Translations under genes and position numbers: made by a program
DNA from: an uncultured Alloprevotella sp.
GTDB lineage: Bacteria; Bacteroidota; Bacteroidia; Bacteroidales; Bacteroidaceae
Assembly (NCBI GenBank): GCA_944322325.1
Contig: CALUOQ010000004.1
Span: 113,935-177,934, forward strand
Reading direction: 5' to 3'
Length of the DNA: 64,000 nucleotides
The notes under the pieces: generated by a model
Database searches by the model: none
Seen by the model: the letters and a program-made list of their open reading frames with translations, nothing else
What the model was told of the DNA's origin: nothing
Shown here: positions 9,431-18,674 of the stretch, one piece after another
How the letters are laid out: every line of letters begins with the position of its first letter
Position numbering within the stretch: position 1 is the stretch's first letter

Positions 9431-9715
9431 ATGACAGAGTACCACTTCTCTATCGAGTTCTACATATTCCGGGAGGGGGAATTGTATATCGCCTATTGCC
9501 CGTCGCTGGACATTTCCACATGCGCCGAAACTTATAATGACGCCATCAGCAGCTTCTACGAGGCCTTCCAGCTATACATCGAATGCTGCGTGGAAAGCGG
9601 CACCCTGCACGACGACCTTGCGGAACATGGGTGGAAGTTCCAGAAAAAGAATCTCACCCCGCCGAAGTTCTCGGCATTGATGAAATCAGCAAACAGGACT
9701 TCCTTGCTGAGTTAG
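9431..9715 (+). CDS. HicB-like antitoxin family protein, probably frameshifted at the C-terminus
   Basis: Residues 1-60 fit the HicB fold (FYIFREGELYIAYCPSLDIS followed by an amphipathic helix). HicB proteins are antitoxins that cover HicA mRNA interferases. The frame can start at a TTG at 9380, but the ATG at 9431 is preferred. Near 9657-9661 (a C4 tract) the frame seems to slip: in the next frame the DNA reads EVLGIDEISKQDFLAELESL and stops at 9726, a more natural tail than the basic LTPPKFSALMKSANRTSLLS. No HicA gene lies beside it. The DNA is AT-rich relative to both flanks, suggesting transfer. Confidence 0.6.
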   Translation: MTEYHFSIEFYIFREGELYIAYCPSLDISTCAETYNDAISSFYEAFQLYIECCVESGTLHDDLAEHGWKFQKKNLTPPKFSALMKSANRTSLLS

Positions 9716-9853
9716 AAAGCCTATAAAGCGCACTTCATAGAACGACTGCTTATACGACTCAGTAACTATTATATAAAGGGAATGTAGCTACTCTTTCAGT
9801 ATGTTTCATCTTCGTTACGCGTAACAGAAAGGACTGGCAAATATGCGTACGAA

Positions 9854-10129
9854 ATGCCCTATCCTAACAGTCACTTACGCGTACGGTTTACACCTCATGA
9901 TATTCATGTTGGCCTGCCATCTGACAGTATGGAAGATGTGCCTGCATCTTTACCCACAGGTTATTGGTCCGAAGATGGCTGGAAAGCACTCAAGTGGATG
10001 CCCCATAATAATAAATTTTTCTTCGAGGATGAAACGGAATCATTCGAGAAGTACCGTGACGACTTGGTGGAACAGCTACGCAAGTTCGTCGAAGATGTTC
10101 AGGGGGAATTAGGACTCAGTAAGGTCTGA
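9854..10129 (+). CDS. Small hypothetical protein or gene remnant
   Basis: 91 residues, not recognised. The C-terminal third (FEKYRDDLVEQLRKFVEDVQ) is a likely helix. The frame is open back to 9788 without another ATG, so the 5' end may be missing. It lies in the same AT-rich islet as the HicB-like gene and has no visible promoter of its own. It is followed by a strong terminator, which slightly supports its being transcribed. Confidence 0.4.
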   Translation: MPYPNSHLRVRFTPHDIHVGLPSDSMEDVPASLPTGYWSEDGWKALKWMPHNNKFFFEDETESFEKYRDDLVEQLRKFVEDVQGELGLSKV

Positions 10130-10161
10130 TTAAACAAGCTCGTACGATGAACTTAACATGA

Positions 10162-10192
10162 AAGAAGGCGCACCGTCAAGGTGCGCCTTCTT
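10162..10192 (+). terminator. Rho-independent terminator between convergent genes
   Basis: Perfect 13-bp arms 10162-10174 and 10180-10192 with loop gtcaa, followed by a T-run. It closes the plus-strand islet and may also serve the minus-strand TPR gene. Confidence 0.85.
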
Positions 10193-10215
10193 TTTTCCTT
10201 CTCCTTCCACCAGCC

Positions 10216-11427
10216 TCATCGCATTTTCTGGGTCCGCATGAGCTGTTCTATCTCTTCGAACTGTTCGCCCATGTTGAGGCTGAAGTAGATGCGGTAGAGC
10301 AAGGGGGCCCAGCGTGCCGACTCGTCGGGCGCGAGGCGGCGGAACGTTTCGAGATAGGGGCGCGCCTTGGCGTAGTAGTCGCGTATCTGCGCGTGGGTTT
10401 TCCGGTAGAGTTCCATGTCGACGTGGTCGGGACGCACCATGCGGACGGCAAGGTTGTAGTAGCAGACACCGACGACGTAGTAAGCCTCGGCAAGGTCCTC
10501 GTCGAACTCGAGGGCCTGCTTGGCGGCTTCGATGCTTTCGGCGTAATGTTCGGCGGACATGAGCGCCAAGCTCTTGCCGTACAGGTAAAGCGGCGAGTCG
10601 GGCTTCGTGCGGAGCATGGAATCGGTCAGGGCCAGGGCCACGTCGGTCTTGCCTTCCTTCAGGTAAAAGTCGGTCAGGTTCGTAAAGAAGAAAGGCGACC
10701 CGGGAGCGAGCGTCAGTCCGGCGCGGAGAAAACGCTCGTAATCGCCGTCATTGCCCTTGATGCGGCTGGTCAGCGCCATGTAGTAGAGCGTCGAGCCACG
10801 GTGCAGACTGTCCTGAAGGGCCAGTTCGGCGTAGCGCAGCACGTCGTCATAGCGCTTCACACGGTAGCAGCTTTTCAGGCTGAGGTAGCCGATGTAGGGC
10901 ATCCAGGGGTCGAGCCGTGCCCAGTCCGTCCCGGCCAACAAGGGCGAAGACGCGGCCTTTACGTACATTTCGAGATAGGGCAACGCCGTGGTGTAGTCGC
11001 GCTTCCGGTAATAATAGCGCCCGGCTATGCGGAGGTTGGGGTAATGGCTTAAAAGCAATTCCCGGTTGCGGTTGCGAAAGCGGAAACGGCCCTTCTCGAT
11101 CTCTTTCTCATCGCACTTAAGGGCGTAGTCGAACATGCTCTTGACACTGTTGAAAAACCGGGCTGTGTCGTAGGCTTGTTTCAGATAGATTTTTTCGTTT
11201 TCCACGTCGCTGATGCCCCGGTAGGCGTCAACGGCATAGTTGTACAGCTTGGGAATGCTGTTCAACGTACTGTCCTGCGCACACTGGTCTACCTGCTTGA
11301 TGGCTTCGTCGTACTGGGCACTTTTCAGGGCCTGACGAATTTTCCGAAACGCCTTCTGGGCCGGAGCGTCGACAGCGAACACACTGGCCAGAAGAACGAA
11401 AAACAATACTTTTTTACCTATGCGCAT
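10216..11427 (-). CDS. Tetratricopeptide-repeat protein, exported
   Basis: 403 residues with a signal peptide (MRIGKKVLFFVLLASVFAVD) and several TPR-like helical pairs, clearest at PDSPLYLYGKSLALMSAEHY and EDLAEAYYVVGVCYYNLA. It probably acts as a protein-interaction scaffold in the periplasm. A frame extension begins at a TTG inside a repeat, so the ATG at 11427 is taken. It lies downstream of a second TPR gene and gyrA on the same strand, but a 145-bp repeat-filled gap separates it from the former. The partner is unknown. Confidence 0.75.
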   Translation of the reverse strand: MRIGKKVLFFVLLASVFAVDAPAQKAFRKIRQALKSAQYDEAIKQVDQCAQDSTLNSIPKLYNYAVDAYRGISDVENEKIYLKQAYDTARFFNSVKSMFDYALKCDEKEIEKGRFRFRNRNRELLLSHYPNLRIAGRYYYRKRDYTTALPYLEMYVKAASSPLLAGTDWARLDPWMPYIGYLSLKSCYRVKRYDDVLRYAELALQDSLHRGSTLYYMALTSRIKGNDGDYERFLRAGLTLAPGSPFFFTNLTDFYLKEGKTDVALALTDSMLRTKPDSPLYLYGKSLALMSAEHYAESIEAAKQALEFDEDLAEAYYVVGVCYYNLAVRMVRPDHVDMELYRKTHAQIRDYYAKARPYLETFRRLAPDESARWAPLLYRIYFSLNMGEQFEEIEQLMRTQKMR

Positions 11428-11436
11428 AACTCTTTC

Positions 11437-11560
11437 AATTGACAATTGATAATTGACAATTGACGACTCCTTATCGGATAGTTGACAATTGATAATTGAC
11501 TACGGGCAGGCCTCCACGGCGCACGCCTCATTGTCAACTATCAATTGTCAATTATCAATT
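11437..11560. repeat. Dispersed TTGACAATTGATAATTG-type repeats
   Basis: The gap between two TPR genes is almost entirely built of short units. Direct copies lie at 11437-11465 and 11480-11500. An inverted copy at 11541-11560 is the exact complement of 11444-11463. Related units occur at 25880-25915 and 26128-26156. Such units are familiar in Bacteroidetes intergenic DNA. On transcription 11444-11560 would fold into a long hairpin. Confidence 0.7.
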
Positions 11561-11572
11561 AGAAAGGCGTTC

Positions 11573-12823
11573 TTACTTCGCAGAGCTCGACTGACCGAGG
11601 AGAGCCTTTACTTCCTCGGCTTTGTCCTTCATTTCGAGGTTGGTGTAGGCGTTTTGCAAGGCCGGTCCCCACTCGCGTACTTTTTCGGGAGCCAACATGC
11701 GGGCTTTTTCGAAGAAGGGAAGTGCGTTCTTGTAGAATACGCGCATTTTCTCGATGCTCTCGTTGAACTCCTTGACCTTCGTGCGGTCCGTGCAGAACTC
11801 GCCCTTGTCGCGGCGTGCGATGACCTCGTTGACGTAGGTGACGCCGGTGTTCATGTTGGCCTCGTAGTGGTTCGGATCGATGGCCAGCGTCTTCTGAAAG
11901 TCGGCCCGGGCCGTCTCAAAGTCCTTCACGAGGTTCAGGTCGACGCATCCCTTCATGTACCAGGCGTTCTTGTTGTCCGGATTGTCGGCCACCATCTTGG
12001 CAGCCATGTCCTGCGCTTCCTTCACCTGGTTTTTCTCCACATAGTAGTAGAGCAGCGACTGGGCGATGGAGGCACCGTCCTCGAGATCGGCCACGGCGTT
12101 CTGCGCGCAGAGCACCCAGTTGGCCGTATCCTTGGTCTGGAGGAGCGCCTGCATCTTCATGACGTAGGCGTCGTGCATGTAGGCCGAGTCAGCCAGCACC
12201 TGGTCGACCACGGCGAGGACGTCCTTCCAGCGCTTCTGGTCGAAGCGAATCATGGCGACGTTGTTGGCTGCCTGAGCGTAGTCGCGGGCGTTGGCCTTAC
12301 GGATGGAGTCCGCCTGCTCCTTACTGAAGATGGGGTTGTCGGGCATCGCGATGTACTTGGTAAACATTTCAGCGGCGCCGTCGAGGTTCTTGTTCATGTA
12401 GAGGAACTGCGCGGAGTAGTTGTAGTAAGGCAACATGTCGCGAATCATCTTGAAGTTGTTGGCCTGGAACTTCGGCTTCACACGGCCCTTCTTGTCGGGC
12501 TTCACGTCGTTCTCGTGGCTCTTCGTGTAGTAGGAGATGGCCTTGTCCACACCCGATACGAACATGGCAGTATCGAAGGGCTGACCTTGCGAGGCCTTGA
12601 GCAGTTCGGGGGCCAGCAGGTGGGCCTGCGAGTTGGCACCGATGTTGTAACCGCGTGCAAGCTCGGTGGTTTTGGGGTTAGTCACGGCCAGATCAACCTT
12701 GGCGAGCGCCTCGGCGTACTTTCCTTCCTCGTAATTTTCCTCTGCTTTCCAGATGTTGCTGTTCTGTGCGAACGTCACGCAGGCAGTTCCGAAAAGCGCC
12801 AATGTGACAAAATACTTTTTCAT
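11573..12823 (-). CDS. Tetratricopeptide-repeat protein, exported
   Basis: 416 residues with a signal peptide (MKKYFVTLALFGTACVTFA) and TPR-type repeats throughout, for example KNAWYMKGCVDLNLVKDFET and ARADFQKTLAIDPNHYEANM. It starts 19 bp after the gyrA stop, so it is probably co-transcribed with gyrase subunit A, an order I recall from other Bacteroidales. It shares its overall layout with the TPR gene at 10216-11427. The molecular role is unknown. Confidence 0.8.
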   Translation of the reverse strand: MKKYFVTLALFGTACVTFAQNSNIWKAEENYEEGKYAEALAKVDLAVTNPKTTELARGYNIGANSQAHLLAPELLKASQGQPFDTAMFVSGVDKAISYYTKSHENDVKPDKKGRVKPKFQANNFKMIRDMLPYYNYSAQFLYMNKNLDGAAEMFTKYIAMPDNPIFSKEQADSIRKANARDYAQAANNVAMIRFDQKRWKDVLAVVDQVLADSAYMHDAYVMKMQALLQTKDTANWVLCAQNAVADLEDGASIAQSLLYYYVEKNQVKEAQDMAAKMVADNPDNKNAWYMKGCVDLNLVKDFETARADFQKTLAIDPNHYEANMNTGVTYVNEVIARRDKGEFCTDRTKVKEFNESIEKMRVFYKNALPFFEKARMLAPEKVREWGPALQNAYTNLEMKDKAEEVKALLGQSSSAK

Positions 12824-12842
12824 GACTACTGTTTTTTAATCG

Positions 12843-15380
12843 TTATTCTTCTCTATGGTTCGTTTCTTCGGTTTCCGTATCGGTGGGGACGTCCTGCGGA
12901 GCTTCTGCCACGGCGTCGGCTTCGTCTTCGTCCTCGGTGGCGGTGCTCACCTGGCAGACGCTGCTGATGATGTCGTTTCGGCGTTCGAGGTTGATGAGGC
13001 GCACGCCCTGCGTGGCGCGCCCCATAACGCGCACGTCGGCCATGCGCAACCGGATGGTCACGCCGCTCTTGTTGATAATCATCAGGTCGTTGTCGTCCGT
13101 CACTACCTTGATGGCCACGAGGTGGCCGGTCTTGTCCGTGATGCTCATGGTCTTCACGCCCTTGCCGCCACGGTTGGTCTTGCGGTAGTCCTCGACGGCG
13201 CTGCGCTTGCCGTAGCCTTTCTCGCTGACCACGACGATGCTCTCGCTGGTGAAGTCGTTCACGCAGACCATGCCCACAACTTCGTCGCTGCCGTCCTCGT
13301 CGAGAATCATGCCGCGCACGCCGGTTGCCGTGCGGCCCATGGTGCGGACGGCGTCCTCACTGAATCGTATGGCCCGCCCGTTGCGGTTGGCCAGGATGAT
13401 TTCGTTTTCGCCGTTGGTCAGGCATACGCTCACCACGCGGTCGTCCTCGCGGATGGTGATGGCGTTCACACCGTTGGCGCGGGGCCGGGAGTACTCGCTG
13501 AGGCAGGTCTTCTTGATGACGCCGTTCTTCGTGCAGAAGATCACGTAGTGCGAATTGCAGAAGTCGGGATTGTTGAGTTTGCGGATATGCAGGCAGGCAT
13601 TGATGGCGTCGTCGCTGTCGATGTTGAGCATGTTCTGGATGGCGCGTCCCTTGGCGTTCTTTGCGCCCTCGGGGATTTCGTACACCTTCAGCCAGAAGCA
13701 GCGTCCCTTGGCGGTGAAGAAGAGCATCGTGTTGTGCATCGTGGCGGGATAGATGTACTCGATGAAGTCCTTGTCGCGGGTGCTGCCGCCCTTGCTGCCG
13801 ACGCCGCCGCGCGCCTGGGCGTGGAACTCGGCCAGCGGCGTGCGCTTGATGTAGCCCAGGTGGCTGATGGTGATGACCACCTCCTCGTCGGCATAGAAGT
13901 CTTCGGGGTTGAACTCCTCGCTCGACAGGAGGATTTCCGTGCGGCGGGGGTCGCCGTATTTCTCCTTCACTTCGATGAGCTCGTCCTTAATCACCTTCTT
14001 GCACAGTTCGTCGTCCTGGAGAATCTGTTCGTAGTAGGCGATTTTACGCTGCAAGTCGTCGTACTCTTCGTGAAGCTGTTCCTGCAACAGGTTGGTGAGC
14101 TGGCGCAGACGCATCTCGACAATGGCTTTCGCTTGTACCTCGTCGAGTTCAAAACGGCTCATCAGGCCCTCGACGGCGGCCTGCGGGTTCTGCGCCGCGC
14201 GGATGATGCGCACCACCTCGTCGATGTTGTCGCTCGCCACGATAAGGCCCTCGAGGATGTGGGCGCGCTCCTGTGCCTTGCGCAGGTCGTAGCGCGTACG
14301 GCGGATGACCACGTCGTGGCGGTGCTCGATGAAGTACTGGATACACTGCTTCAGGTTGAGCAGTTTGGGGCGCCCGTGCACCAGGGCGATACAATTGACG
14401 GCAAAGCTGGTCTGGAGCGCCGTCATTTTGAAGAGTTTGTTGAGCACGACGTTGGCGTTGGCGTCGCGCTTGACGTCCACGACGATGCGCAGGCCCTCAC
14501 GGTCGCTCTCGTCGTTGACGTTGCTGATTCCGTCTATCTTCTTTTCGTTTACAAGGTCGGCGATGTTCCTTATCAGGTCGGCCTTGTTCACGCCGTAGGG
14601 TATTTCGGTGACAATGATTTTGTCGTGTGCGTCGCCGGCCTCTATCTCGGTCTTGGCGCGCATGACGATGCGTCCGCGCCCCGTTTCGTAGGCACTGCGC
14701 ACGCCCTGCGAGCCGAGGATGTACCCGCCCGTAGGGAAATCGGGCCCGGGGATGTAGTGCATCAGCTCGTCGACCGTGATGTCCGGATTGTCCACGTAGG
14801 CCACGCAGCCGTCGATGACCTCACAGAGGTTGTGCGTCGGGACGTTCGTGGCCATGCCCACGGCGATGCCGCTGGCGCCGTTGACCAGGAAGTTGGGGAT
14901 GCGCGTCGGCATGACGGTGGGTTCGAGCAGGGTGTCGTCGAAGTTGTTCGTCATGTCGACGGTTTCCTTGTCGATGTCCTGCATCATGGCCTCGCCTATC
15001 AGGCTGAGCTTGGCCTCGGTGTAACGCATGGCGGCTGCCGAGTCGCCGTCCATCGAGCCGAAGTTGCCTTGTCCCGAAACAAGCGGACACCTCATCGACC
15101 AGTCCTGCGCCATGCGCACCAGCGCGCCGTAGACCGAGCTGTCGCCGTGGGGGTGGTACTTACCGAGCACGTCGCCGACGATACGCGCCGACTTGCGGGT
15201 GGGTTTGTCGTGAGTGAGGTTGAGGCCCATCATGCCGTAGAGGATACGGCGGTGTACCGGCTTGAAGCCGTCGCGCACGTCGGGGAGGGCGCGCGCCACA
15301 ATGACGGACATGGAGTAGTCAATGTAGGAGGATTTCATTTCCTCCTCTATGTTGACCTGGATAATTCTGTCTTCTGCCAT
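12843..15380 (-). CDS. gyrA: DNA gyrase subunit A
   Basis: ATP-dependent type II topoisomerase subunit that cuts and rejoins DNA to introduce negative supercoils. 845 residues. The catalytic tyrosine is in [11 protein letters not shown], and the C-terminal beta-pinwheel carries the gyrase-specific box [11 protein letters not shown]. The quinolone-pocket segment reads [17 protein letters not shown]: the Ser83 equivalent is present and the Asp87 equivalent is Gly. The acidic tail is typical. The start at 15380 follows a -7 box by 20 bp. Confidence 0.97.
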   Translation of the reverse strand: MAEDRIIQVNIEEEMKSSYIDYSMSVIVARALPDVRDGFKPVHRRILYGMMGLNLTHDKPTRKSARIVGDVLGKYHPHGDSSVYGALVRMAQDWSMRCPLVSGQGNFGSMDGDSAAAMRYTEAKLSLIGEAMMQDIDKETVDMTNNFDDTLLEPTVMPTRIPNFLVNGASGIAVGMATNVPTHNLCEVIDGCVAYVDNPDITVDELMHYIPGPDFPTGGYILGSQGVRSAYETGRGRIVMRAKTEIEAGDAHDKIIVTEIPYGVNKADLIRNIADLVNEKKIDGISNVNDESDREGLRIVVDVKRDANANVVLNKLFKMTALQTSFAVNCIALVHGRPKLLNLKQCIQYFIEHRHDVVIRRTRYDLRKAQERAHILEGLIVASDNIDEVVRIIRAAQNPQAAVEGLMSRFELDEVQAKAIVEMRLRQLTNLLQEQLHEEYDDLQRKIAYYEQILQDDELCKKVIKDELIEVKEKYGDPRRTEILLSSEEFNPEDFYADEEVVITISHLGYIKRTPLAEFHAQARGGVGSKGGSTRDKDFIEYIYPATMHNTMLFFTAKGRCFWLKVYEIPEGAKNAKGRAIQNMLNIDSDDAINACLHIRKLNNPDFCNSHYVIFCTKNGVIKKTCLSEYSRPRANGVNAITIREDDRVVSVCLTNGENEIILANRNGRAIRFSEDAVRTMGRTATGVRGMILDEDGSDEVVGMVCVNDFTSESIVVVSEKGYGKRSAVEDYRKTNRGGKGVKTMSITDKTGHLVAIKVVTDDNDLMIINKSGVTIRLRMADVRVMGRATQGVRLINLERRNDIISSVCQVSTATEDEDEADAVAEAPQDVPTDTETEETNHREE

Positions 15381-15399
15381 AACTGTTTTCTAAATCCCC

Positions 15400-15408
15400 A
15401 CAAAGGTA
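15400..15408 (-). promoter_or_regulatory. -7 box for gyrA
   Basis: On the minus strand the bases read TACCTTTGT, fitting TAnnTTTGY, 20 bp before the gyrA ATG. No clear -33 element. Confidence 0.5.
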
Positions 15409-15562
15409 GGCATTCCCGCTCAAACGGCAGGCCCCGCGCGGGGAGAAATCATCGTCTGCGCCCCGTTTAAGGCCATTTTCAGCCCCGCTGCGCCATTTTA
15501 CCCTTTCGTTTCGATACTGAAATTTCAGAGCCGGCACCGGGCGGCCGCGGTGTACACGGGGC

Positions 15563-16789
15563 TTATTTCGCGGCCTGCATTTTCTCCTGAAGCTGCGAGA
15601 AGCTCTTGGCCAGGCCGCCTTCGCTCGTCTCGCGGTAGAGCGAGGGCAGGTCGTGCCCGGTCTGCTTCATCACCTCGATGACCTTGTCGTACGGGATGCG
15701 GTGTATGCCGTCGGCAAAGGTGGCGTAGATGTTGGCATCGAGGGCACGGGCCGCAGCGTGGGCGTTGCGCTCGATGCAGGGTATCTGCACGAGACCGCAA
15801 ATGGGGTCGCACGTCATGCCGAGGTGGTGTTCAAGACCCATTTCGGCGGCATACTCTATCTCGCCCGGGCTGCCGCCGAACAGGTAGCTGGCGGCCGCGG
15901 CGGCCATGGCGCAGGCCACGCCGACCTCGGCCTGACAACCGGCCTCGGCGCCCGATATCGACGCGCGCGACTTGGCGATGTTGCCCACCAGACCGGCCGT
16001 GGCCAACGCGCGGTAGATGCGCATGTCGCTCAGCTTGCGGCTTTTCCAGATATGGTACAGTACGGCGGGCACGACGCCGCTGGCTCCGCACGTCGGGGCG
16101 GTGACGATCTGGCCTCCGGAGGCGTTTTCCTCGCTCACGGCCAGGGCGTACGAGAATACCAGGGCGCGCGATTGCAGGTTGGGCCCGTAGCCCGTGGCCT
16201 TGATGTAGTAGATGGGGGCTTTACGGCGCAGGTTGAGCGGACCGGGCAGGATGCCTTCGTGCTCCAGTCCGCGCTCCACGGCCGCGCGCATGGCGGTCCA
16301 GATTTCGCCGAAGAAGTCCCAGATGCCCTGGCCCTCACACTCCTCCACGTATTCCCAGTAGGACTTACCCGTCTTGTCGCACCAGGCCTGAATGTCGCTC
16401 AGGTGGTCCATGTCGTAGATGTCGGGCGACTCCAGGCGTTGCTTGCCCTCCTCGGCCAAGGCGCCGCCACCCACGCTGAACACGCGCCACGCGGGGCTCT
16501 CGTGCCCCTCGGCGTCGATGGCGGTGAAGTCCATGCCGTTGGGGTGGAAGTCGAGCACCACTTCGGGGTGCCACACGATTTCGGTCCGCTCGCGGCCCAG
16601 CACTTCGTAGATGGCCCAGTCCGTAAGGTGGCCCCGCCCGGTCGCGGCCAGACTGCCGTAGAGCGTCACGCGGAACTTGCTGGCACCGGGGTTGCGCTTC
16701 AGGAACCGTTCGGCCGCAAAGCGCGGTCCCATCGTGTGACTGCTCGACGGGCCATACCCGATGCGATAGAGTTCTCGGAGTGTTTTCAT
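15563..16789 (-). CDS. sdaA: L-serine ammonia-lyase, iron-sulfur type, single chain
   Basis: Converts L-serine to pyruvate and ammonia in the cytoplasm. 408 residues with the beta-domain start [19 protein letters not shown] and the alpha-domain cysteines for the [4Fe-4S] cluster, PTCGASGV and [12 protein letters not shown]. Single-chain fusions of both domains are usual in Bacteroidetes. It is read from the minus half of a symmetric divergent promoter shared with the gene at 16886. Confidence 0.95.
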   Translation of the reverse strand: MKTLRELYRIGYGPSSSHTMGPRFAAERFLKRNPGASKFRVTLYGSLAATGRGHLTDWAIYEVLGRERTEIVWHPEVVLDFHPNGMDFTAIDAEGHESPAWRVFSVGGGALAEEGKQRLESPDIYDMDHLSDIQAWCDKTGKSYWEYVEECEGQGIWDFFGEIWTAMRAAVERGLEHEGILPGPLNLRRKAPIYYIKATGYGPNLQSRALVFSYALAVSEENASGGQIVTAPTCGASGVVPAVLYHIWKSRKLSDMRIYRALATAGLVGNIAKSRASISGAEAGCQAEVGVACAMAAAAASYLFGGSPGEIEYAAEMGLEHHLGMTCDPICGLVQIPCIERNAHAAARALDANIYATFADGIHRIPYDKVIEVMKQTGHDLPSLYRETSEGGLAKSFSQLQEKMQAAK

Positions 16790-16819
16790 CTTCTATTGGA
16801 GCTTTTGATGTTTCTGGGG

Positions 16820-16860
16820 GCAAAAATACGAAAATCGTACGTCGTATTTCGTATTTTTGC
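16820..16860. promoter_or_regulatory. Symmetric divergent promoter
   Basis: Perfect 14-bp inverted arms (gcaaaaatacgaaa and its complement) put one exact -7 box, TATTTTTGC, on each strand: minus 16828-16820 for sdaA and plus 16852-16860 for the DUF1460 gene. Neither has a clear -33 TTTG, so each box occupies the other's upstream region. Confidence 0.7.
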
Positions 16861-16885
16861 ACGCAAGATTTTCATCTCGTGCCCT

Positions 16886-17758
16886 ATGCGCCTTTCTTTG
16901 CTCGTTTTTAGCTTTCTTTTACTCGTCGGGCGGGCCTGGACGCAGCCTGCGCCGTGTCCGGACGGGGCGGTGTTGCACTGCTCGGCGGCCGACTCGGCCG
17001 AAGTGGTGCGCCTGCTCCGCCTGGCCGCCGCGCTGCCCGACTCCGTCTGCCGTCCGCTTTTCTTTGCCCGCCAGTTTGTGGGCCGCCCCTATGTCGGCGG
17101 CACGCTCGACCGGCCGGGACGTGAGCGTCTGGTTGTCCGCCTGCAAGGGTTCGACTGCACGACGCTCGTCGAAACGGTCGCGGCCCTCACGCTGGCCGAC
17201 CGCTACGGCCAGCGCTCCCTGGCCGGTTTTGCCGAACAGCTGCGCCGCCTGCGCTACGAGGAAGGGCGCGTCGACTACGTGGCCCGGCAGCACTACTTCA
17301 GCTGGTGGATTGACGGGAATGCCCGCCGCGGCGTGATCGAGGAGATAGCCCCGCCCGACTGCTTCACCGGGCGCCAGAGGCTGCACCTTGACTACATGAG
17401 CCGACACCCCGGGCAATACGCGGCCCTGCGTCACAACCCCGGGCGCACCGACAGCATCCGCCGGCGCGAAGTGCCCTGGCGCGGCCGCACGGTCCGTTTC
17501 CTGCCCTCGGCGGCCCTGGCGGCCGACTCGTTGTTGCGGGGCACAGTGCGCGACGGCGACATCCTGGCCACCGTCAGCCGCCGCCCCGGGCTCGACGTCA
17601 ACCACGTCGGCCTGGCCGTATGGGGACGCGACGGCCGCCTGCACCTGCTCAACGCCTCAAGCCTGCGGCACCGCGTGGTCGAGGAGCGCTGGACGCTGGC
17701 CGAATACCTGCGCCGCCAGAAGTCCGTCGCCGGGCTGCGCGTCGTGCGCCTACGGTGA
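16886..17758 (+). CDS. DUF1460 protein, NlpC/P60-like amidase fold, exported
   Basis: 290 residues with a signal peptide (MRLSLLVFSFLLLVGRAW). The DUF1460 signatures are present: the nucleophile region FDCTTLVETVAAL, the loop QHYFSWWIDGN, and the histidine segment DVNHVGLAV followed by LLNASSLRHRVV. Proteins of this family are thought to hydrolyse N-acetylmuramoyl-L-alanine bonds or peptidoglycan fragments in the periplasm. The ATG at 16886 is chosen because it begins the signal peptide just after a -7 box. It is transcribed divergently from sdaA. Confidence 0.88.
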   Translation: MRLSLLVFSFLLLVGRAWTQPAPCPDGAVLHCSAADSAEVVRLLRLAAALPDSVCRPLFFARQFVGRPYVGGTLDRPGRERLVVRLQGFDCTTLVETVAALTLADRYGQRSLAGFAEQLRRLRYEEGRVDYVARQHYFSWWIDGNARRGVIEEIAPPDCFTGRQRLHLDYMSRHPGQYAALRHNPGRTDSIRRREVPWRGRTVRFLPSAALAADSLLRGTVRDGDILATVSRRPGLDVNHVGLAVWGRDGRLHLLNASSLRHRVVEERWTLAEYLRRQKSVAGLRVVRLR

Positions 17759-17770
17759 CGGTGCGTCCGT

Positions 17771-18655
17771 CTACCCGTTGCGGTATTCCTTCGGTGTCAG
17801 TCCGGTGGCGTGGTGGAAGTATTTCCCGAAGGACGACTGCGACGAGAAATTCATTTCCTGGGCGATTTGCTTGATGGAGTAGTCCGTATTGCGCAGGAGC
17901 GACTTGATTTCTATCAGCACGAAGGCCATCAGCCATTGCCGGGCGGTGCGCCCGCTGGCCTGCTTGACGATTTCGGACAAATACTTGGGCGTCAGACAGA
18001 GCCGGTCGCTGTACCACTTCACGCTGCGCTCGTGCTTGTAGTTCTTCTGCACAAGGTCCAGGAACTGCTCAAACAGGTGGTAGCTGCGTGAAGAGACTTC
18101 GAGCCTCGTCCCTACCCGCTCGTGCAGCCAGTGACAGATGTCGAAGAAGAAAATGCGCAGACAAGCGGTCAGCGCCTCGCGGTAGAAAGCGTGGTCGCGC
18201 CAGCCGATACGTTCGTTGATGAGCCGGTAGAAACGGGCGAACCACTGCTGCCCGGCGGGGCTGAGGGTGTACACCGGATGTTGGAACAGTTCGTACAGAT
18301 AGAGCCACATTTTCTGCATGCCGTAGAGGCTCTCCTGCGCAAGGCGGCGTGAGAGGACCACTCCCCTCCCCTCGAAATCGTCGCTGACGCGCGGCCCGGT
18401 CATGAGTTGCTGGTCGACGCGCACGACGAGGTCGCCGGCCTTCACGGTGACGGGCCTGCCGTCGATGATCACGTCGGCCTCGCCCCGTTCGCACTGGTAG
18501 AACACCATGAAGTCGATGCGGTACACCCGGTCGGTGCTCTCGATGTTGTGGAGGTCGGAAAAGGTGAATATCTCGGGGCTCGCGTTCTCCGTGCGCGGGG
18601 CCAGCTTGCTCCGCACGTCACTGATGCTGAGCTCTTGTATCTCGTTGTTTTTCAT
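17771..18655 (-). CDS. AraC-family transcriptional regulator
   Basis: 294 residues. An N-terminal cupin-like effector domain (residues about 40-160, with FYQCERGEADVIIDGRPVTV) is followed by a C-terminal pair of helix-turn-helix motifs (195-294; second motif IKQIAQEMNFSSQSSFGKYF, ending ATGLTPKEYRNG). It starts 19 bp after dnaG and faces the DUF1460 gene tail to tail. Its target is not evident; no inverted operator was seen near its own start. Confidence 0.9.
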   Translation of the reverse strand: MKNNEIQELSISDVRSKLAPRTENASPEIFTFSDLHNIESTDRVYRIDFMVFYQCERGEADVIIDGRPVTVKAGDLVVRVDQQLMTGPRVSDDFEGRGVVLSRRLAQESLYGMQKMWLYLYELFQHPVYTLSPAGQQWFARFYRLINERIGWRDHAFYREALTACLRIFFFDICHWLHERVGTRLEVSSRSYHLFEQFLDLVQKNYKHERSVKWYSDRLCLTPKYLSEIVKQASGRTARQWLMAFVLIEIKSLLRNTDYSIKQIAQEMNFSSQSSFGKYFHHATGLTPKEYRNG

Positions 18656-18674
18656 TAGCGTGCTTGTGTAGGGT

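Noticed and set aside
9246-9434. 62-codon frame before the HicB-like gene
   Set aside because: It spans the promoter of that gene and ends inside it; composition is what AT-rich non-coding DNA gives.
11437-11560. Possible CRISPR array
   Set aside because: Units are too short, unequal and partly inverted, with no spacers; no cas genes anywhere in the window.
12855-15470. Very long open frame antisense to gyrA (about 870 codons)
   Set aside because: Composition is His/Val/Asp-rich as expected from the mirror of GC-rich coding DNA; no family features; gyrA on the other strand is certain. The same holds for long mirror frames opposite secA, feoAB, ccsBA and ffh.
15653-16885. Upstream extension of the DUF1460 gene across the sdaA region
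   Set aside because: It is the antisense of sdaA; the signal peptide and promoter place the start at 16886.
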